Shown in pieces: positions 1 to 5,622 of a DNA stretch of 7,308 nucleotides (position 1 is the stretch's first letter; each line of letters begins with the position of its first letter). Source of the stretch: Candidatus Krumholzibacteriota bacterium (GTDB taxonomy: Bacteria > Krumholzibacteriota > Krumholzibacteriia > Krumholzibacteriales > Krumholzibacteriaceae); the NCBI GenBank assembly GCA_030672805.1, contig DAOVFR010000124.1:1-7308 (forward strand). Reading direction: 5' to 3'. A model generated the notes under the pieces. That model saw only the letters and a list, made by a program, of their open reading frames with translations, did no database searches and had not been told where the DNA came from. The position numbers and the translations under genes are program-made.

Positions 1-1
1 G

Positions 2-43
2 GAGGTCCCGGTAAAGATTATCGTCGAGATCAAGGTGGGATAG
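2..43 (+). CDS. C-terminal tail of an upstream gene (partial)
   Basis: The frame starting at base 2 reads EVPVKIIVEIKVG and stops at TAG (41-43). The codons mostly end in G or C, as in the confident genes here, and the alternating hydrophobic/charged pattern suits a final beta-strand. The frame starting at base 1 is also open (stop TGA at 70-72), but its codons have low third-position GC and its residues look less protein-like. Too little is present to name a family. The terminator-like hairpin at 100-130 would be a natural end for this transcript. Confidence 0.35.
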   Translation, partial: EVPVKIIVEIKVG

Positions 44-99
44 AACTGCTTCGCGAATCAAAAAGTACTTGACCGTTTCCGAAACAATGACGAATATAT

Positions 100-130
100 A
101 ACCGGGGTTCGTTGCGAATCGCGGTTTTTT
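100..130 (+). terminator. Intrinsic terminator-like hairpin in the leader of the response-regulator gene
   Basis: Outer arms AACCG (100-104) and CGGTT (122-126) pair. After a single G/G mismatch, inner arms GGTTCG (106-111) and CGAATC (115-120) pair with one G-U, leaving a TTG loop. The 3' side runs into TTTTTT (125-130). This is the form of a Rho-independent terminator and probably ends the upstream gene. It lies only 17 bases before the next start codon and 3 bases before that gene's Shine-Dalgarno sequence, so it could instead act as a leader attenuator. Confidence 0.55.
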
Positions 131-147
131 ATCGGGAGTGAGCCGGT

Positions 148-519
148 ATGGAGAGGATACTAATCGTCGACGACGAGGTGAACGTACGGAAACTTTACAG
201 CGAGGAGCTGGCCGGCGAAGGCTACGAGACTGTATCCGCGGCCACGATCGACGAAGCGATCGCATCGATTGACGATGAATTGCCGGATCTGATCATTCTT
301 GATATCAAACTCAAGGAGGAAAGCGGCATAGACTGCCTGGTGCAGATCGTCGAGCGCCACAAGAATCTTCCCATCATCATCAACTCCGCGTACTCCGTCT
401 ACAAGGACAACTTCCAGACATGGGCAGCCGACGCGTATATCGTGAAATCGATGGACCTGACGGAACTGAAAGAGACGATCAAGAAACTTCTCTCGAAAAA
501 GGACCAGCCGAAGTCATGA
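148..519 (+). CDS. Single-domain response regulator (CheY-like receiver)
   Basis: This 123-residue protein is one complete receiver (REC) domain with no output domain. Such proteins take a phosphoryl group from a histidine kinase or phosphotransfer protein and signal by protein contact in the cytoplasm. Visible residues are the acidic pocket D8-D9 in 'ILIVDDE', the phospho-acceptor D52 in 'LIILDIKL', the switch residue S80 in 'IIINSAYS', Y97, and the conserved lysine K100 in 'AYIVKSMD'. Helix 5 follows, and a short charged tail ends the protein. The start is supported by GGGAG at 134-138, nine bases upstream. The stop overlaps the start of the next gene (ATGA, 516-519), which suggests translational coupling. 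No kinase is visible in the window, so its partner and target are unknown. The family call is secure. Confidence 0.93.
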   Translation: MERILIVDDEVNVRKLYSEELAGEGYETVSAATIDEAIASIDDELPDLIILDIKLKEESGIDCLVQIVERHKNLPIIINSAYSVYKDNFQTWAADAYIVKSMDLTELKETIKKLLSKKDQPKS

Positions 520-962
520 TCTCCAAACTGTCATGCGTGATTATCCTTGCCGCCCTTGCCGTTGTACCGGGAAACGTATCGGCCCAGACCGAATATGAAC
601 AGGAGAGTGTATTCTTCGACTACCTGAACATACAGCGCAACGATGGGTTCCTGAACCTGCCGGGACTTCATTTCCACAGCTCTGTTGGTTTCTCGTTCTT
701 TTCCTCGAACGCGTTCGGATCGTTCGGTACGGGATATTACATAGGGCATTTCGATTACCGCTTGAGTTCATCGCTGACACTGCGGTGGGATATCGGAATT
801 CATTCGACACTGACCGGTCAGAACACGAACGAGGTGCCGGAATTCTTCATTCCGAACCTCGATCTAACCTACCGCCCGAACGATTCCCTTATGCTGCGGA
901 TCCAGTACAGCCAGGTCAGAACGCCCTACCCGTTCTACTACGGACGCCGTCTGATGTGGTGA
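516..962 (+). CDS. Small secreted beta-rich protein, probably outer-membrane associated
   Basis: No named family is recognised. The start at 516 gives a 148-residue protein with a clear signal peptide: K4, a hydrophobic core at about 8-17, and likely cleavage after 'NVSA' (residue 23). An upstream in-frame ATG at 420 would place 32 charged residues ahead of the signal, so it was not chosen. The mature part is rich in Phe, Tyr, Ser and Gly with alternating segments such as 'LTLRWDIGIHSTL' and 'SLMLRIQYSQV', and it ends in an aromatic residue (W148). This suits a small beta-barrel or barrel-like envelope protein; that role is inferred from composition. Cys7 is too close to the N-terminus for a lipobox. 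The ATGA overlap ties its translation to the response regulator. Confidence 0.75.
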   Translation: MISKLSCVIILAALAVVPGNVSAQTEYEQESVFFDYLNIQRNDGFLNLPGLHFHSSVGFSFFSSNAFGSFGTGYYIGHFDYRLSSSLTLRWDIGIHSTLTGQNTNEVPEFFIPNLDLTYRPNDSLMLRIQYSQVRTPYPFYYGRRLMW

Positions 963-985
963 GCCGCGGCCGCGTACTTTCCCCG

Positions 986-1003
986 GGAACACACGGAACA
1001 CAC
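986..1003 (+). repeat. Perfect 9-base tandem repeat in the intergenic gap
   Basis: GGAACACAC occurs twice back to back (986-994 and 995-1003), about 30 bases upstream of a candidate -35 box. Just before it lie two short dyads: CGCGGCCGCG (965-974) and TTCCC-C-GGGAA (979-989). These could be a regulator site or the remains of a dispersed intergenic repeat. Nothing else gene-like is seen in the 145-base gap at 963-1107. Confidence 0.6.
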
Positions 1004-1033
1004 ATTCGCATAACTGTATGGTGACATTTGGCC

Positions 1034-1062
1034 TTGACATGCCGATGACCCTGTTCTAGCCT
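1034..1062 (+). promoter_or_regulatory. Candidate sigma-70 promoter for the envelope operon
   Basis: A perfect TTGACA (1034-1039) is followed, after a 17-base spacer, by TAGCCT (1057-1062). The latter matches the most conserved -10 positions (T1, A2, T6) but only three of six overall. It lies about 46 bases before the probable start codon at 1108, in the only sizeable gap before four closely packed genes. The placement is good; the -10 box is weak. Confidence 0.35.
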
Positions 1063-1094
1063 TCAAAACAGCAATACATCTCGATGATTTACAT

Positions 1095-1101
1095 GGGGGG
1101 G
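1095..1101 (+). promoter_or_regulatory. G-run ribosome binding site that decides the TPR gene start
   Basis: A run of seven G (1095-1101) lies six bases before the ATG at 1108 and can pair with the CCUCC of 16S rRNA using G-U wobble. The earlier in-frame ATG at 1084 has no purine-rich stretch upstream, so 1108 is the better start. Confidence 0.5.
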
Positions 1102-1107
1102 CGTTCA

Positions 1108-2262
1108 ATGCCGCTGCGTTGGGACAAGCTCTTCGAACTGACGCGCTCGGAAGCTAAGGGAGAAAGCAGGGAAGTTACAAGACTCAGGAAAAGACTCGAG
1201 AAGGAAGAAGCCACACCTGAAGAGATCCTGGATTTCTCAAAGTATCTCCTCAACAGGAAGGATTCAAAAGGCACCGAGCGGACGCTGCGTGTGATGCTCG
1301 ACCAGCAGGGTGTTGACGAGGAGACGATCTACGAGGCATGCCTGCTGCTCGAGAGGATCGGGAGTTATGAACAGGCCCGCGAGGGGTATCGTAAACTCCA
1401 CGAGATAAATGACACGATTGCCCTGCCGTTCTACAGGATGGGACGATTGTTCGAGTTGAAGGGGCAGCTCGATCGGGCGATCGAGCTGCACAGGAAGGCT
1501 ATTTCGAAGGAGCCGGAAAACCCCGAGTGCTACTACCGCCTCGGAGTCGCATTCACGAAGAACCACAAGTACGACGATGCGGAACAGCAGTACCGGCGGG
1601 CGATAGAAATCGATCCGATGCATTCGAAGTCGTATACGAACCTGGGGTACATTCTCGATCTCAGGGGAAAGAGGAACGCCGCACTGCAGCAGTTCCGGAA
1701 GGCCGTTCAGTACAATCCAAAGAGCGCCGAAGCCCATTTCAATCTCGGGGCGCTGTACGGTGAGGAGGGAGACAGGGAGCAGGCGATCAAGGAGTTCCGG
1801 ATCGGAATCGAACTCGACGAGAGTTGCATCGAGGGACACTACAACCTCGGCGTAGCCCTCATCAAGGAAGGGCATTACAACGATGCCAAGGAGGAATTCA
1901 AAAAAATCCTGAAGCTCGAGGGCGACAATGTAAACGCGTTGTTCTATCTTGGGTTCCTCTACTACCGCAAGGGCCTGTACAACAAGGCGATCAAGTATCT
2001 CCAGAGTGCGTCGAAACTCAACCCCGGCAACACGACGATCCTTTTCTACATTGGGGAATGCTTCAACAAGCTCGAAGAGCCATGGAAGGCACAGGAGTAT
2101 TACAAGCGGGTCACCGAGATCAATCCCGATGATTCAAAGGTCTATTTCAGTCTCGGTATCACGTACGAGAAACAGGACGACAAGGTAAAGGCCCGTGAGT
2201 GTTACAGGCTTGCCGCGATGAATTCGCCGGCGAGACTGCGGGATGTGTCACGGGTCACCTGA
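1108..2262 (+). CDS. Cytoplasmic TPR-repeat protein
   Basis: This 384-residue protein is almost entirely tetratricopeptide repeats, helical hairpins that form protein-binding surfaces. A charged N-terminal section (about 1-70, rich in K/E/R) is followed by one degenerate repeat (about 71-104). Eight well-formed repeats of about 34 residues then run to about 375, each with the expected spacing. Examples are 'YYRLGVAFTKNHKYDDAEQQ', 'SYTNLGYILDLRGKRNAALQ' and 'HYNLGVALIKEGHYNDAKEE', and several units end in '(I/L)(D/N)P'. There is no signal peptide, membrane segment or catalytic domain, so a scaffold or adaptor role is likely; its partner is unknown. The start at 1108 rests on the G-run ribosome site; an in-frame ATG at 1084 would add eight residues. 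Its stop overlaps the next start (TGATG, 2260-2264), which places it at the head of the envelope operon. Confidence 0.93.
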   Translation: MPLRWDKLFELTRSEAKGESREVTRLRKRLEKEEATPEEILDFSKYLLNRKDSKGTERTLRVMLDQQGVDEETIYEACLLLERIGSYEQAREGYRKLHEINDTIALPFYRMGRLFELKGQLDRAIELHRKAISKEPENPECYYRLGVAFTKNHKYDDAEQQYRRAIEIDPMHSKSYTNLGYILDLRGKRNAALQQFRKAVQYNPKSAEAHFNLGALYGEEGDREQAIKEFRIGIELDESCIEGHYNLGVALIKEGHYNDAKEEFKKILKLEGDNVNALFYLGFLYYRKGLYNKAIKYLQSASKLNPGNTTILFYIGECFNKLEEPWKAQEYYKRVTEINPDDSKVYFSLGITYEKQDDKVKARECYRLAAMNSPARLRDVSRVT

Positions 2263-3836
2263 TGTATCACGGGACATCGATGAGAAGAAGGTTCGTTCCA
2301 CCGTTAATCCCGGAAAGACTGGTCATTTCCGGTGTTTTTTTACTCGTGCTGGCCGGTGGCGCATTCGCGTCCAACGAATCGATCCCGCCGGAGAGCTGGG
2401 TTTACCCGGCCCTGCGAACGTTCGAACTTATAGGGGTCGTTCATCTCGAGCCGACGCTTCCCTACTCTCGCAGCGATGTGGAGTACTACCTCAACAGTAT
2501 TCTCAATAACGTGGACAGGGCTGGGATCGAGCTGACGGACCGGCAGGAGTTCCTTCTCGACAGGCTGAGAAGTGAGTTCCAGGGCATGTCGCGAAAACCG
2601 GCTGCAAGGGAGGATTCCCCGCTTTACCTGTACCGTGCGGGGAAACGGTTCTTCGCGTTCGATCTCTCCGCGGGCGGGGCGATCCTGAAAACAGCGGACA
2701 GCGAGAAGGGTGAGGCGGACGGTCTTCTCGTTCCGGGGATGCTTTTCGATATCGGCGACCGGCTCACACTCGAGACAACGTACCGGCTGCGGATCGCGCC
2801 GGAGCGGGAACTGAACCGGAGAAAGCAGAAACCAGGCCCGCGTGTAAAAAGCTTCCGCGGGCTCACTGCCGAGTACGAGCGCGCGTACATCTCGCTACGG
2901 GGCGGTATGTGGAGTTTGACGATCGGCAGGGATTATCTTCACTGGGGAAGCGGGCGTGGCGAGGGATTGCTCATGTCACGGACGGCGGGTTCGATCGACC
3001 ACCTTGCCGCCCGGTTTTCCATCGGAAGGTTCAGCCTTCACATGGTGCATGCCGTGCTCGATCCCCTGTTTCCCAGGCGGCTGGCGGGACACCGTCTCAC
3101 CGTACGACTTCCCCGGGGTATCTACCTCGGAATCGGGGAAACCGTCCTGTACACCGGCAGGGATTTTGAATTCGCGTACCTGCTGCCGGTCGGTTCTTTC
3201 TATTCGAATCAGTACAACGAGCTTGGGGACGACAACATCCTCTGGTCAATCGATTGGAAGGTTCCGGTGATGAGCGGACTGCTGCTGTATGGCGAGTTCC
3301 TCATCGACGATTTTCAGTACGAGTGCGATCCGCCCGCTCCCGACAGGCTCGGCTTCGACGTTGCTGCCGAGGCCCTGCTGGGGTGGGGAGGACGGGAGAT
3401 CGAGGTCGAGGTTGGATACACGTACATCGACATCTTCACCTATGCCCACAAGGACCCTTCAAGAACCAGGTACGTGACGGGACAGGGCGACCCCGCGGTG
3501 AATACTCTCATCGGATCTTCTCTCGGTCCCGATTCGGACAGGTGGCGTTTCCGCGTATCCTTGCCGGTGCACCGCCGTGTCATTGTCAGCGCCGCCGGGT
3601 CCATGGTAAGGCGGGGCTCGGGGAACAGCTTGCGCGAGTGGGACAGGATCGAGGATCCCGATCCGCCTTTTCCCAGCGGGGACGTTGTCACGGAGAAAGA
3701 GATATTGTTCCTGCAATCGATTGACCTGAGCGGCGGCTCGACCTTTTCCGCCGGTGGAGGGTGGAGAACCACGAGCGCAGGCGGGGAGGACGAAACGGAA
3801 GGGTTCGCCTTCATCGAGCTGATCCTGGATCTCTGA
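2262..3836 (+). CDS. Wzi-like outer-membrane protein (capsule assembly Wzi family)
   Basis: This 524-residue protein is predicted to be an outer-membrane beta-barrel related to Wzi, which anchors surface polysaccharide in capsulated Gram-negative bacteria. Counting from 2262, a signal peptide has basic residues R8-R10, a hydrophobic core at about 20-31 and likely cleavage after 'GAFA' (residue 36). Next comes a helical segment (about 44-110) with 'SWVYPALRTFELIGVV'. The barrel region carries features recalled from Wzi-like proteins: 'GRDYLHWGSGRGEGLLMS' (222-239), 'LAGHRL' (274-279), 'LGIGETVLYTGRDFEFAYL' (289-307), 'DDNILWSIDW' (323-332), 'GEFLIDDFQYE' (344-354) and 'LGPDSDRWRFRVSL' (421-434). 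It ends in 'LILDL'. ATG 2262 overlaps the TPR stop; ATG 2280 would give a more standard signal peptide. Envelope location is firm; a glycan-binding role is inferred from the family. Confidence 0.8.
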   Translation: MYHGTSMRRRFVPPLIPERLVISGVFLLVLAGGAFASNESIPPESWVYPALRTFELIGVVHLEPTLPYSRSDVEYYLNSILNNVDRAGIELTDRQEFLLDRLRSEFQGMSRKPAAREDSPLYLYRAGKRFFAFDLSAGGAILKTADSEKGEADGLLVPGMLFDIGDRLTLETTYRLRIAPERELNRRKQKPGPRVKSFRGLTAEYERAYISLRGGMWSLTIGRDYLHWGSGRGEGLLMSRTAGSIDHLAARFSIGRFSLHMVHAVLDPLFPRRLAGHRLTVRLPRGIYLGIGETVLYTGRDFEFAYLLPVGSFYSNQYNELGDDNILWSIDWKVPVMSGLLLYGEFLIDDFQYECDPPAPDRLGFDVAAEALLGWGGREIEVEVGYTYIDIFTYAHKDPSRTRYVTGQGDPAVNTLIGSSLGPDSDRWRFRVSLPVHRRVIVSAAGSMVRRGSGNSLREWDRIEDPDPPFPSGDVVTEKEILFLQSIDLSGGSTFSAGGGWRTTSAGGEDETEGFAFIELILDL

Positions 3837-4660
3837 TGCGGATACTCTTCAATCTCATGCTCGTCGTCCGCCCGCACAACGTGGCGGCGGCGGTTTTTTC
3901 ATCAGCGGTGGGCTGGTACCTTGCCGGTTCCGGCCCGCGCCCGTACATCCTGCTTGCCGGCATCGCCACGGCGGCGGCGGCGGGATACACGATCAACGAT
4001 ATCTGCGATCTCGATATCGACACGATCAACAGGCCGGCACGACCCCTCCCGTCGGGCGCCCTGTCTGCCGTGACGGTCCGTGCATTCTACGGCGTGCTCC
4101 TCGCCGTGCTGATCGTTCTCCTTCTGCGCATTCCCCGCGTGCAGGCCGCCTGGATAGCCGCGTGGGCCGTGCTGCTCCATCTCTACTCGTTGCGGTTCAA
4201 GCGGATGTATCTTGTGGGCAACCTGCTCGTCTCGGCCGTATCGGCGTCCGGGTTCCTACTCGGGGCTCTCTCCGGCGGCGATATATCCAGGGGTGTGGCG
4301 CCGGCCTGCTTTACCTTTCTCTTCATGCTCGGTCGGGAGTTGGTCAAGGATTGTGAGGATATAAAGGGCGATCTCGCGTGCGGCGCGAGGACGGTGCCGA
4401 TCGTTTCGGGGACGGGAGCGGCCTGCACCGCGGCGACGGTCCTGTTCATTTTACTCGCATTGGGATTTCCGTTGCCCTATGTTTTCGGCATGTATGGGAA
4501 AGGTTACGGAATCGTCATATTGCTGACGGTCGTTCCGATCCTCGCGGTCTCGGCTTTGCTGACATACCGGAGGCGCAAACCCGGCCTGGTGAGCATACTG
4601 CTCAAGTCGGGGATGTTTTTCGGGATCCTTGCCTTTCTATTTGGCGGAAAACGCTGGTAG
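3836..4660 (+). CDS. UbiA-family membrane prenyltransferase
   Basis: This 274-residue integral membrane enzyme joins a polyprenyl diphosphate to an acceptor. Both Mg-diphosphate sites of the family are present. The first is N54-D55-x2-D58-x3-D62 followed by 'NRPARPLPSG' (65-74). The second is D172-x2-D175-x2-G178-D179 within 'RELVKDCEDIKGD', followed by G183, R185-T186 and P188. Several hydrophobic segments span the protein (about 15-30, 37-53, 84-99, 103-117, 126-146, 155-166, 195-211, 224-243, 254-269), and 'LYSLRFKR' is at 116-123. The start overlaps the previous stop (TGATG, 3834-3838); an upstream ATG at 3761 would lie inside the Wzi-like gene. The acceptor is not readable from the sequence. 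The second motif resembles digeranylgeranylglyceryl-phosphate synthase types, but a quinone-pathway or other role is possible. The gene before uppP fits envelope isoprenoid metabolism. Confidence 0.9.
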   Translation: MRILFNLMLVVRPHNVAAAVFSSAVGWYLAGSGPRPYILLAGIATAAAAGYTINDICDLDIDTINRPARPLPSGALSAVTVRAFYGVLLAVLIVLLLRIPRVQAAWIAAWAVLLHLYSLRFKRMYLVGNLLVSAVSASGFLLGALSGGDISRGVAPACFTFLFMLGRELVKDCEDIKGDLACGARTVPIVSGTGAACTAATVLFILLALGFPLPYVFGMYGKGYGIVILLTVVPILAVSALLTYRRRKPGLVSILLKSGMFFGILAFLFGGKRW

Positions 4661-4675
4661 CCGCAGGGGCGGAAC

Positions 4676-5515
4676 ATGAGTACAAGCATCGTTACGATCA
4701 TCCTTCTCGCCGTCGTCCAGGGATTGACCGAGTTTCTTCCGGTGAGTTCGTCGGGGCATCTCGTCATCGTCGGCACACTGCTCGGTTTCCGGGGAGAGGG
4801 TCCGGGGGGAGGGATCGTCTTCGAGGTGGCCGTGCATATCGGCACGCTGGGCGCGGTGCTGCTCGTGTACCGGAAAAGGGTTGTCTCGATCGTGACATCG
4901 TTTGCCCGGTGCGTGAGGTCGGGGATGAAGCCAGGTGACGACACGGCGGGCGATATCAGGTTTGCCGGGATGATCATCGTGGCGAGCATTCCGGCCGCGG
5001 CGGTGGGACTGCTGCTGCACGATACGATCGTTACGGCGTTTGACGCACCCGCCCTGGCGTCGGTCTTTCTGATGATAACGGGCGCATATCTTTTCCTCTC
5101 GAAGGTCCGTGTGCGGGAGAGGCGCATGTGGTGGTGGACGGCGCTTCTCATCGGCGCGGCGCAGGCCGTCGCGATCCTGCCCGGCTGCTCGAGAAGCGGA
5201 TGGACGATAGCGACCGCGATGCTGCTCGGGCTCGGGTACGCGCAGGCGGCTGAATTCTCGTTTCTCCTCTCCGTTCCCGCCATAATCGGCGCCCTCATTC
5301 TCGAGTTGCACGCGAACACGGCGCCAATCAATACAGGTGACCTGGTGGGGCTGGTGATCGGGGCAGCCGTGGCGTTCCTCGCGGGCTGGGTCGCCCTGAG
5401 ACTGCTCATCAGCGTCCTCAGCAGGGGCAGACTCCACCGTTTCTCGTATTACCTCATCCCCGCCGGTCTGGCGTCGCTGCTCTACTTTACACTTATTGCC
5501 AGTTCCGCTCCCTGA
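4676..5515 (+). CDS. uppP: Undecaprenyl-diphosphatase (UppP/BacA)
   Basis: UppP is an inner-membrane enzyme that converts undecaprenyl diphosphate to undecaprenyl phosphate, renewing the lipid carrier for peptidoglycan and surface glycans; family members can raise bacitracin tolerance. At 279 residues it has the usual length. The first signature is 'QGLTEFLPVSSSGHL' (15-29), with E19 and H28. The (E/Q)xxxE motif carries Gln at position 15, a known family variant. The second is 'PGCSRSGWTIATAM' (169-182), with R173 matching the catalytic Arg of Escherichia coli BacA. 'GAAQAVAILPG' precedes it, and hydrophobic segments cover the whole chain. A purine-rich site, AGGGGCGGA (4665-4673), lies directly before the ATG. 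The gene begins 15 bases after the UbiA stop and is the last of the operon. The call is secure. Confidence 0.97.
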   Translation: MSTSIVTIILLAVVQGLTEFLPVSSSGHLVIVGTLLGFRGEGPGGGIVFEVAVHIGTLGAVLLVYRKRVVSIVTSFARCVRSGMKPGDDTAGDIRFAGMIIVASIPAAAVGLLLHDTIVTAFDAPALASVFLMITGAYLFLSKVRVRERRMWWWTALLIGAAQAVAILPGCSRSGWTIATAMLLGLGYAQAAEFSFLLSVPAIIGALILELHANTAPINTGDLVGLVIGAAVAFLAGWVALRLLISVLSRGRLHRFSYYLIPAGLASLLYFTLIASSAP

Positions 5516-5520
5516 TCGGA

Positions 5521-5550
5521 TTTACCACGGATCCAAGGCACCAGAGAAAA
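5521..5550. other. Possible remnant of a dispersed CCACGGA-type intergenic repeat
   Basis: The stretch 'TTTACCACGG...GGCACCAGAGAAAA' after the uppP stop resembles 'ACCACGGA.ACACAGAG' sequences recalled from intergenic DNA of many environmental bacteria. The tandem repeat at 986-1003 looks similar. This is a resemblance from memory, not an alignment. The rest of the 107-base convergent gap holds the terminator hairpin. Confidence 0.25.
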
Positions 5551-5590
5551 AACCCGGCTGCCAGGTCTCACGGAACTTGACAGCCGGGTT
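5547..5590 (-). terminator. Rho-independent terminator of the minus-strand secreted-protein gene
   Basis: Arms AACCCGGCTG (5551-5560) and CAGCCGGGTT (5581-5590) are perfect 10-base complements. After one mismatch, 5562-5566 pairs with 5575-5579 (one G-U), extending the stem. Read on the minus strand, the hairpin ends in a six-base T tract (complement of 5547-5552), 33 bases after the stop codon at 5623-5625. On the plus strand no T tract follows, so it is less convincing as a terminator for uppP, though the hairpin could still slow transcription. Confidence 0.85.
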
Positions 5591-5622
5591 CTTGAACCCT
5601 GTTCTCTCTGAAGAGACATGTA

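Noticed and set aside
69..102. Promoter TTGACC ... TATAAC before the response-regulator gene
   Set aside because: The two boxes are 22 bases apart, too far for a normal sigma-70 promoter, and nearer -10 alternatives match only three or four positions.
516..584. Lipoprotein signal in the small secreted protein (Cys7)
   Set aside because: Cys7 comes before the hydrophobic core, so no lipobox can be formed; the 'NVSA' site fits ordinary signal peptidase cleavage.
1029..1042. Sigma-54 type promoter (TGG...GC) in the gap before the TPR gene
   Set aside because: The GG and GC elements are one base too close together, and the flanking consensus is poor.
4718..4732. Gln instead of Glu at the first position of the UppP (E/Q)xxxE motif as a sign of lost activity
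   Set aside because: Gln at this position is a normal variant in the family; E19, H28 and R173 are all present.
4378..4938. A 186-codon plus-strand frame spanning the ubiA/uppP junction
   Set aside because: It overlaps two well-supported genes in another frame, and its translation is Arg/Gly/His-rich without family resemblance.
4504..5437. Two long minus-strand open frames (301 and 266 codons) opposite the ubiA-like gene and uppP
   Set aside because: Both are rich in Arg, Pro, Thr and His with no recognisable domain, and lie opposite genes with clear catalytic motifs. Long antisense frames are expected in GC-rich coding DNA.
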